A stretch of DNA of 64,000 nt. It comes from Pyrrhoderma lamaoense (taxonomy: Eukaryota > Basidiomycota > Agaricomycetes > Hymenochaetales > Hymenochaetaceae). The DNA lies in the NCBI GenBank assembly GCA_002794735.1, contig NBAZ01000001.1:1860001-1924000 (forward strand), given 5' to 3'. Under the pieces are notes generated by a model, which saw only the letters and a list, made by a program, of their open reading frames with translations, made no database searches and was not told the DNA's origin. The translations under genes were made by a program, and so were the position numbers. This document shows positions 56,317 to 64,000 of this stretch, one piece after another; the first letter of the stretch is position 1; the number at the start of each line of letters is the position of its first letter.

Positions 56317-58961
56317 ATGCATCTGTCAAGAAGTAGCAGTAGATTTTCGCAGGTGCGGGTTCTAACTACAATATATATTGGCTAAAATATTCAGACGCTA
56401 CAGAGTCCGACGGTGGTTCAATCACCAGATTCTCTTGGGTCTAACTGGACTTCCCTTCCTATGACACCTGTTCTACAGGTGGAGGTTGATCGCCGTCCGT
56501 TCTCAGTGAGCAATACTTGCAAAACCAAGAAACAAATCACTGATAGACATATCTCAGAAATCTTTTCCAGAGATCATTAAAGATCATGACACCGATCATC
56601 TTGCTACTTCGAGCTGTACTAGTATAAAACATAAACGAAAGAACTCCTGCCGCATAATCTCACGCAGTGACAGTTTCCACATAGAGGTGATTAGGTTTGC
56701 ATTTTTTGCATATTAACCTAACGTCTTGTAGAGCTATAGAAACATCAAAGGTTTAGACCCACACTGGGACGATGATGAAATTGAAGTATGTTCCCTCAAT
56801 AAATATCCTCACTTGAAGTAATCCATAAAGTTGGTTATTAGGAAATAATGGTCATTTCTCCGAAAAGTAAGGCGCGGACATCTTTCTTAGATCTTAGCTC
56901 GGGAAACGTATGGAGTTTTATCTAGAACAACTATGCTACTTCTTAATACTTTTCTTCAGAGACCCAACGTCAATGATTTCGAGGTTCTTCGGGTTCTAGG
57001 GAAAGAGTCATCTATGCAGACTATCTTAGCCCGTAGCTTCTCTGATAATGGGATCTATGCAATTAAAACCTTGGGTAAACGGGCATCTGCCCCGAGCACG
57101 AGGCACATTCGCTCAGAACAAAAATGTCTAAGGATAGTTACAGAAAGTAGCCGCCCCTTTCTGCCAAAACTTCACCGAAGTTTCCAAGATGAAGCACGTC
57201 TTTACATGGTTCTAGTAAGTTTGGGTGCATGCTAATTATAACATACTAACAAATGTAGAACACATATCCTGGTGGTAGTATCGCCTTGCATTTAGATAGA
57301 GAAGGGACCTTCTCCCCGGACAAGGCACTTTTCTATGCCAGTGAACTCGTAAATACACGTTACAACTTACTACTCGTACCACTGTTTGCGATACTGATAG
57401 CTACGATCACTATAGGTAGAAGCTATATCCTATCTTCATTCAAAGCGCATTATCCACCGTGATATAAAACCTGAAAATATCATGATCGACTCAGATGGCC
57501 ACATCGTATTAACGAATTTCGCTTGCGCTAAGCTTCTCGAAAACTATGAAAGCACGGGTTCAAGCTGTGGTACAAAAGAATACGAGGCTCCAGAAAGGAT
57601 ACTAAATTGGGCTTACGATTTCGCGGTAGATATCTGGAGTTTTGGTATCATCTTATGTATAATGCATTTTGGGCAGGTAGGATCTCAGCTTGTGATAGTT
57701 ATCGGAATGCTCATGTATTGTCTAATAAATGCTGAAAATAGCATCCATTTATTGGAGGAGATGAACTTGACCCACTACTGATCATGCAAAAGAGAATTCT
57801 CAGGGGCCAGATACCGAGTCATCCACCTCAGTTCATCCCATTGTCTGAGTGGAGTTTGATCAAATCAGTAATTATATTATATTGTGTGTGACTATGCAAG
57901 CGCTTATGTGATTTACAGTGCCTTGAACGCAATCCTTTACTGAGGCCGGGGGTGGAATCCCTTAGAACTCACGAGTACTTTTTGCATATGTAAGTTAGCC
58001 AAGGCTATATGAGACTTCAGGACACTCATTAACTGTTACTTAGTGACTGGGAGGATGTCAAGAAAAAGGAATATCCAGGTTGGCTGAATCTGTAATCAAT
58101 TATTATGATCCTTAACCTTATTTTCTAGCACCGTATATTCCCTTCGACAACGAAATAGAAGTCGAAGTATTAGAAATGGATCGAGATGAAGATGGCTTAC
58201 ATGAAGATGTCTACCGTGAATGCAAGGAAACTCTTAACGATAGCCCTGTTAGCGAAGCTTCTGATATTGACGATTTCTCATATGACTGGGATCCCACATC
58301 AAGTTCTTCTGAAGGGAATGAAAGTTTCAAAATTTCTCGGGACAAAGTCAAATCTGCGCCTCATGATGTACGTGGAATCCTGAAGTCCCCTTCGACATAC
58401 TTTCCCGGTGATCATATCAATCCTTCTCAAGCTGCTTCTGAAACTTATGAAGATTTTCTAAACATGTGTTCCTCATCTCGTCTAAGCATTACCCGAACAT
58501 CGGTGCGACCCCGCAAACTTCGAAAAGCAAGACTATCTGGGACTGGGTCTAGGTCTTCTGTGCTACAGAACCGGAAGTCTATGGTTTCCATTATCAGCGA
58601 GATGAGTAAGAATAGGCTGGCTAGGAAGACATCAAGTAACAAACTTCTCAGAGGACTTGAAGGGTCTGTCTCTAGCGAGACGCCAAATCTGCCAAAGGGT
58701 ATAGTGCAAAAAGGGCGAGGAATAGGGTTTACATACTTGCCTCAAGGAACTCAGTCTCGGGTCTCTCTCTCTTCGGCCACGGCTCAAACTTGTTTCAAGC
58801 GTATCGTATCTTTGGTTAACTGGTCTACGTTGTCTTCCAGAAGTACAAGCAAGAAAGATGTCATGCAACAGGTATATGGCAGCACATGGAGTATCCAAAC
58901 TGATACGCGGATGTCTTCAGTTTCACTTGCCATGCCCGACGGTCTTGGAAGACAAGTATAA
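56317..58961 (+). CDS. AGC-type protein kinase homologue, probable pseudokinase
   Basis: This is a multi-exon gene of about 680 codons. After a polar N-terminus (MHLSRSSSRFSQTLQSPTVV) the kinase-like domain begins DFEVLRVLGKESSMQTILAR. The ATP Lys is kept (IYAIKTLGK) and so is the catalytic loop (IIHRDIKPENIMID). However, the glycine loop has lost its later glycines, and the metal-binding DFG motif reads NFA (IVLTNFACAKLL). The activation segment retains CGTKEYEAPERIL and VDIWSFGIILCI, the AGC style. The C-terminal extension is Ser-rich and basic with no recognised domain. Family knowledge: loss of the DFG Asp usually abolishes Mg-ATP catalysis, so the protein may act as a scaffold or regulator. 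All exon joins are in frame, so this is not an indel effect. Confidence 0.82.
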
Positions 58962-59188
58962 CTCATTGATGTCTAGTTCAACCCACAACTAGAAGTGTCC
59001 CTCTATAGTAATCCGTTTTTATCGCTTTTCAAGTATGTTGCGCATACATGGACTTGTTCGTAGTATGTTCTCCTCGCTCTTGTTTTGTAGTGCACTAGGT
59101 TATGATGTTTATTTCTTGTATTCAGTATAATTCTTTGGTCTACCATCTCTATCCACATCTTCTAGTTATCGTTTCTATGAATAAAGAA

Positions 59189-60197
59189 CTAATCCGAATC
59201 ATCTATGGTAAATTCCAACTTTCCGTCTACCCACTTAACGGAGACCCTAAAACCAGTTTATGATAAGAATACATAAGGGAGATGGTAGCGAGAAACTTAC
59301 TTTGTAAGGTCTTTCACTATATAATCTGGAGTCGATTTCTCAAGAATTGCATCTCTCGTATGTGAAGTACAAACGGCTAAGGTTTTGCTACCAGCAGCAC
59401 GTCCAGAATTCAATCCGGACGGAGCGTCTTCAACAACTAGACAATTTTCAGGCGACGCGTTACAGCGTTCAGCAGCGGTCAGATAGGGATCGGGATGTGG
59501 TTTCCCTCTCTTTACATCATTTGAAGTTACTAGACCAGCAGGAGGTAGGGGTATCCCACACACTTTCAATGCTTGAGGTGCATATATATTGGAGGCAGAC
59601 GTGGCTATTGTCCATCCATGCTTCTGTGCGTCAATAGACCCAGTTTGAATCTTTGAAAACCGCAGATGTTACTCAAACATTCAGTAATTTTGAAGCAAAC
59701 TGACCTCATTGATGAGATGTAAAGCACCCGGAAGAGCAACGGGGCCACCTTTCAGTACTTCTGCTTCAAAACGATTCACTTCATCCTGTTGATAGTATAT
59801 ATATCAGTGATCACAACTTGATTCTTTTGAGTAGAGTTGAAGATATTACAATTAGCTTTTGTTCATCATCGATATGACAGAACTCTTGCAAGGTATCATA
59901 GAGTCTTCTTCCATGGGTTGAGTGAGCAACGGTTTCCGCATCGAATCCATAGTCTTTAGCAAAGATGTTCCATGCGGCCAAAACGCCTGGTGTAGAGTCT
60001 ATGAGAGTTCTAAGCGGATTGAATCATGAATAGATATGAGTGACAATTGATCTGTTGGAAAATCTTTCTTACCCATCCATATCGAAAAGGACCTAAACAC
60101 GGACACATGTCATTATAAAAAGGACCTAATCATATCTTGATTTTCAAGGTAGAAACAAAGGTATACATACGGCATCTACAGTAAACGTATGCTTCAT
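59189..60197 (-). CDS. HAD-family phosphatase (glycerol-3-phosphatase / 2-deoxyglucose-6-phosphatase-like)
   Basis: Several small exons join to about 245 aa starting MKHTFTVDA. The HAD motif I LFDMDGTLIDST holds the nucleophile Asp, motif II is in TIATSASNIYAP, the Lys motif lies in VKRGKPHPDPYL, and motif IV is CLVVEDAPSGLNSGRAAGS. The gene ends LEFTIDDSD. Family knowledge: this GPP1/DOG-like group dephosphorylates small sugar or polyol phosphates and in yeasts makes glycerol from glycerol 3-phosphate during osmotic stress. Substrate choice between these cannot be decided from the sequence. All introns are GT-AG and short, and no indel is needed. Confidence 0.88.
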
Positions 60198-61296
60198 TAC
60201 GCCTTAGGAGATCTTATGTCTATGTAGTTGGAGAAGGGCTTGATTGAATGAGTCAGCTCGGATAAGCCTCGGTATATATCAGTTTGTTTGCCACAACCCG
60301 GAACTAGTAATTTGACGGTCATGGCCGGGAAACGGAGACTGTGTCCATCACGTGCATATGCCACGATATGGTAAACAAGGCCTGGATGCGGCATTTTCCT
60401 CGACTTTAAGCTTTGTGCATATTAATATGCTAGTGATACAAGTAGTATTAATATTGGCCTTTGAGAAACGCAAGTAGCGCCGATCCTTTCGTGCTGCCTG
60501 TAGCTGCCAGATGCGTGCCAAGGGGCTCGCTATGCCCATAGACGTGCATTCCTTAAGCCCTTGTGTAGGCTTCAGAAGAAGTGAGACAAATATACACGGT
60601 GCTAAATTCACAATAAGACATGCTTGCTTGCGTTTTTATTTTTTTGAAAGAAAAGTACTATTTTTAATCATACCACAAACATATTGGATCGCATGTATGA
60701 TGTAACCAGTAAGAACGAGGGATTCGTGTGTTCGAGGGTCTTACCACAGTGTTATCAGCGCCCATTTTATACACTGTTGTCGACTGGGTGCACACCATTG
60801 TCGTTTTTAATGAGGCAGAGGCGATTGCCCCAGTCCGTAGCAACCACAATCCATGCTCCGAAATAGTCTCTCTTTCTTTAGTCACAATAAAAATAGAATT
60901 AGGCCCTGAGAAAATTATAACTAACGAGGAATATGCAAGCCATATAGGGATCGCTTATATGAAATATTATACAAAGTTAACTTTATATGTTAGATTTAAT
61001 CTTTTGCCGAGGAATGCCGGGTGGCTTCGTTCGTCCATCCTATTGTTCATTGAAAAAACAAAACTCGCCGCTGTCGTTTATGAACTCATAGTCGTCGTGG
61101 TCCGTCGGGTGGTTTCTTTATAGAACAAATATAAAGGCCAACACGCCCGTCTTCGCGTATCCTCCCCCTTGTTTACTTCTGTCCACCAACCTATACCCTC
61201 ATACAAGGCACTAGCAGGACTAGTCTGATAAAACCCATTCGCATTTTTAAGATAATCATACTTGACCTGGTGTCTTTCTCCTTGTAATTATTGAAC
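60198..61296 (+). other. intergenic region, no gene seen
   Basis: About 1.1 kb between the divergent phosphatase and secreted-protein genes. Overlapping ORFs of 60-130 codons on both strands near 60511-61123 look like chance (no conserved motif, low-quality composition). The part just before 61297 is pyrimidine-rich, as expected for the promoter of the secreted protein. Confidence 0.4.
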
Positions 61297-62148
61297 ATGA
61301 TATCTGCATTCCCGTTCCTTCTGTTTGCTTTCGCTTCATCTGTTGCAGGCTTGCCTGCCCCTCAAACTTCCTCCTTCTCATTACAAAACGGAGAAGACGC
61401 AATAAACCTGAAGTACGTGGATCTCGTCAACAGACTGGGGCCCAAGCTGTATAAACAATATTAACAATACTATTTAGCAAAAAATTCGCTACCTTAACGA
61501 CTGATTCATCCTGCGATGAAGGGGAGAACGCCTGTGTGAACCAACAGTTCGCTCAATGTGTGCAAGGGAAGTTTACGCTACAGTCTTGTGGTAGTGGTCT
61601 CATGTAAGAGTCACTCTAATTTCTGTATCTCGACAAGTAATACTAAATGTGGTTTCCCCCCCTCAGATGTGCTGCTCTCCCTCTTGTAAATAGCGCAGGG
61701 ACCAGTATCACTTGCACAACTCAGTCCGATGTTGACGCACGCATTGCTGCGACAGGAGCCACAGATGGTGGTTCTGACAGTTCAGGATCTAGCAGTAGTG
61801 GTGATTCCAGTACTACATCCAGCTCCTCCTCTGCAACAAAGACTACATCTTCAACTAGTAGCACCAAGTCTAGTACCAAGTCTAGTTCGACCTCAGCGGC
61901 AGCAACAGCCTCGTCAACGTCTGATCTCCAAACTTCGTTATGCCTCGATCCCTCACTAGTCCAAGATGGATTCGAAAAAGACGGCCAGCAGACACCTGCA
62001 GAAAACCAAGTGGCATCGGCAACTTCCTCAAACAACTTTATCAACTTCTGTGCTACAGTAAACCTTCCTTTGACTAATGGACAGCAAGTCAAGAGTGGAT
62101 CGTGCAACGCGTGAGTAGTCCTCCCATTCTTCTTGATCTTGAAACAAG

Positions 62149-62184
<36 letters not shown>

Positions 62185-62709
62185 TTGAAGTGCACCTATG
62201 GGTGTGATTGCTTCGACTAGCAACATGCCATCTTCTAAATTCAAGTCACCAACAAACATGCAAACGATACAAGCCAATAAATCGTTCACGATCCAAATGA
62301 ACGTCAAGAACTTGGCAACAGGAAACTTTGTCAATGCTGCTGCGAACTACTTCTCTGCACCTCAAGCGGTAGACGATTCGGGTAACATCATCGGGCATTC
62401 ACATGTTGTGATAGAGTCTATAAATGGTATAGACGACACGACTCCGACGGATCCGACAAAGTTTGCGTTCTTCAAGGGTCTGAACGAGAAGGCTACTAAA
62501 GGCGTGTTGTCTGTGGAAGTCACGGATGGCCTACCCGCTGGCACGTACCGCCTAGCAAGTATCAACAGTGCAGCAAACCACCAGCCAGTCCTTGTTGCTG
62601 TGGCCCAACACGGATCGCTAGATGATATGGTCTACGTGAGTTGAAAATTGTATGAGCGCGATATAAACTGATACTAACTCGACCAACGCTACAGTTCACT
62701 GTATCGTAA
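61297..62709 (+). CDS. secreted modular protein with CBM19-like cysteine domain and Ser/Thr linker
   Basis: The product starts with a clear signal peptide (MISAFPFLLFAFASSVAGLP). Next comes a small Cys-rich module, CDEGENACVNQQFAQCVQGK through CGSGLMCAALPL, that matches the spacing of CBM19-type chitin-binding domains. A Ser/Thr/Gly-rich linker of about 70 residues (61760-61930) follows, likely O-glycosylated. Then comes a C-terminal domain typical of basidiomycete secreted proteins (APMGVIASTSNMPSSKFKSP, SHVVIESINGIDDTTP, AVAQHGSLDDMVYFTVS). Family knowledge: CBM19 domains bind chitin; the C-terminal domain has no defined role that I know. At least four introns are present. One (about 62111-62189) contains an (AAT)n run. 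Function in cell wall or extracellular matrix is inferred. Confidence 0.75.
62152..62183 (+). repeat. (AAT)n microsatellite
   Basis: About ten perfect copies of AAT lie inside an intron of the secreted-protein gene. It is a likely polymorphic simple repeat with no effect on the protein. Confidence 0.9.
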
Positions 62710-62992
62710 GATGGAAATAAACTACTCCTTGCCTCCCACACTTTTTGCTACCTGACGAGTATATTTTAACATGACAAGCATAGATTATGTATTATTAACC
62801 CATTTTGTATGAAGATCACACCACATGCATCCTAGCAATTAATATGATTGATTTTTCTGTTATTTGATTTTTGATAATCGTAGTTAGACAAATATAGATG
62901 GTAACATTAATTACGATGAAGTGGTGTAGGTACTCCTCGCAAAGTTTAACAGATAGCAAAGAGGGACAAAAAAAAGTATCCGTTATAAATTA

Positions 62993-64000
62993 CTATAGAC
63001 GCACACGGGGGCGGAACTTGAGCAGACAACCATCCTTAGGGAACAAAGTAGCGATCATCCTGTATAACAAGTTTGGTCAGAACACGCCTTAGAAGATTAA
63101 AACCACGAATTATACATACTCAACCTCCTCGCTTTCTGGTGTGACTTCGTGTTCCCATTCCATGAAGGTAACCGCATCCGATATGCAAATTGCGATATTC
63201 ATGTAAACATATTCCAGACCAATGCAACGATGAGGACCAGAACCAAACACAAGGAAATTTCGAGGATTTGTGTTTGCAGAGTTTTCGGGATCCAACCAAC
63301 GTTCCGGAATAAGTTGATCAGGTTCAGGGTAGACAGCAGGGTCGTGAAGGGAAGGATAGATTGAAGGAATAAGCATACTATTCTTGGGCACAGTATAGTC
63401 TGGCGAGATATTAAAGGACTTGGTACACTTATATGGAACCATGGTAACAGGTGGCTTTAATCTTAAGCTCTCCTTTACGAACGCCCTGAGATAGGTCATT
63501 TCGTCAATCATTTCAAGAGTGAGCATTTTCTCAGGGTCGCTACCTCGAACGCGATCGGACTCTTCTTTGATTTTGGCGAGGAGTTCAGGCCTATCAGCGA
63601 GATGTTGGAATGCATAGATAAGGCCACTTGACATAGCGTCCTGGCTAGCAAATAGGAACGAGAAGATGACCATAGCCATCTCGCGGTCGGTGAATTCTTT
63701 GCGGCCCTTGTATGAGGGATCACTGATCTCTTTGACCCAAGCATCAATCATACATTCAGGTTCATTACCAGCTGCCATACTGATTTTGCTATTTTTTGCT
63801 GCAAGTTCAAGCCATTTCATTGCAACCTTGCGAGCTTGAATAGCTTTGTAGACCTTTGTCCCAGGTAAAGGAATAGGAAAGTTGACGAGTTCGAGGGCCC
63901 GAGTTATCAACCAGTATTTGTCATTGATTTCAGTCGCTGCATGCTCCGGAATATGCTGTCCACAAAACACTCGAAGAGAAGTCTCCATGTTCATGTTACG
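62993..64000 (-). CDS. ERG5: sterol C-22 desaturase, CYP61 (3' part)
   Basis: The window holds the C-terminal roughly 320 residues. A large exon from the window edge to about 63126 is followed by an intron of about 63 bases and a last exon (62993-63063) encoding MIATLFPKDGCLLKFRPRV. P450 signatures are all present: the I-helix FLFASQDAMSSGLIYAFQHL, ExxR in VKESLRLKPP, PERW in the meander, and the heme loop FVFGSGPHRCIG read as LVFGSGPHRCIGLEYVYMN. WEHEVTPESEEVE is the CYP61 tail. Family knowledge: the ER enzyme introduces the C22-23 double bond of ergosterol. The 5' exons lie beyond 64000. The last exon is easily missed if only the long ORF ending at 63110 is used. Confidence 0.92.

Noticed and set aside
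60511..61123. ORFs of 60-130 codons in the gap between the phosphatase and the secreted protein
   Set aside because: They overlap on both strands, contain no recognisable motif and have no splice partners.

Overview
The window is a gene-dense stretch of a fungal nuclear genome, almost certainly Basidiomycota and most likely Agaricomycetes. The grounds are many short GT-AG introns (about 45-70 nt) that interrupt nearly every gene, typical basidiomycete proteins (a secreted CBM19-like protein with a Ser/Thr linker, an F-box protein, a HAL/SAT4-type kinase), and a cytoplasmic dynein heavy chain encoded by two separate genes, a state I recall from Agaricomycetes such as Schizophyllum commune. I see no transposon, CRISPR array, rRNA or tRNA gene.

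Layout. Positions 1-2239 (+ strand): the tail of an unidentified gene, a glucose-6-phosphate 1-epimerase and a Mediator subunit 9. Positions 2434-13547 (-): the motor half of the dynein heavy chain (linker, AAA1-6, stalk, C-terminal domain). Positions 13772-20414: SmE, PEX10, MGR2, an unknown basic protein and homoserine kinase. Positions 21062-29760: a large Ser-rich orphan, an unresolved region and an ammonium transporter. Positions 30296-39708: mitochondrial uS8, prenylcysteine oxidase, F-box protein, dienelactone hydrolase, a LEA-like mitochondrial protein and a short-chain dehydrogenase. Positions 40160-44248 (+): the tail half of the dynein heavy chain. Positions 44643-64000: homoserine O-acetyltransferase, VPS4, a SAT4/HAL-type kinase, ribosomal protein eL19, a MYST acetyltransferase, an AGC-type pseudokinase, a HAD phosphatase, a secreted modular protein and the 3' part of ERG5 (CYP61).

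The most notable biology is the split dynein. The tail gene ends almost exactly where the motor gene begins in a normal one-piece heavy chain, and the two halves lie head-to-head about 26.6 kb apart, so they presumably assemble in trans. Other points are a 4-nt microexon in MGR2, two GC-AG introns, an AGC kinase whose DFG motif has become NFA, and a MYST enzyme with changes at two normally conserved active-site positions.

A strong data-quality signal must be kept in mind. At least eleven conserved or well-supported reading frames are broken by the loss of a single base, nearly all in or next to a homopolymer, and always with the same sign. They affect dynein AAA3, VPS4 (twice), MET2, the ammonium transporter, F-box protein, dienelactone hydrolase (twice), the kinase and the Ser-rich protein (twice). 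This pattern points to uncorrected sequencing or assembly indels rather than pseudogenes. Functional links are modest: THR1 and MET2 are the two enzymes that compete for homoserine, and most other genes are unrelated housekeeping genes, as expected for a fungus without operons.
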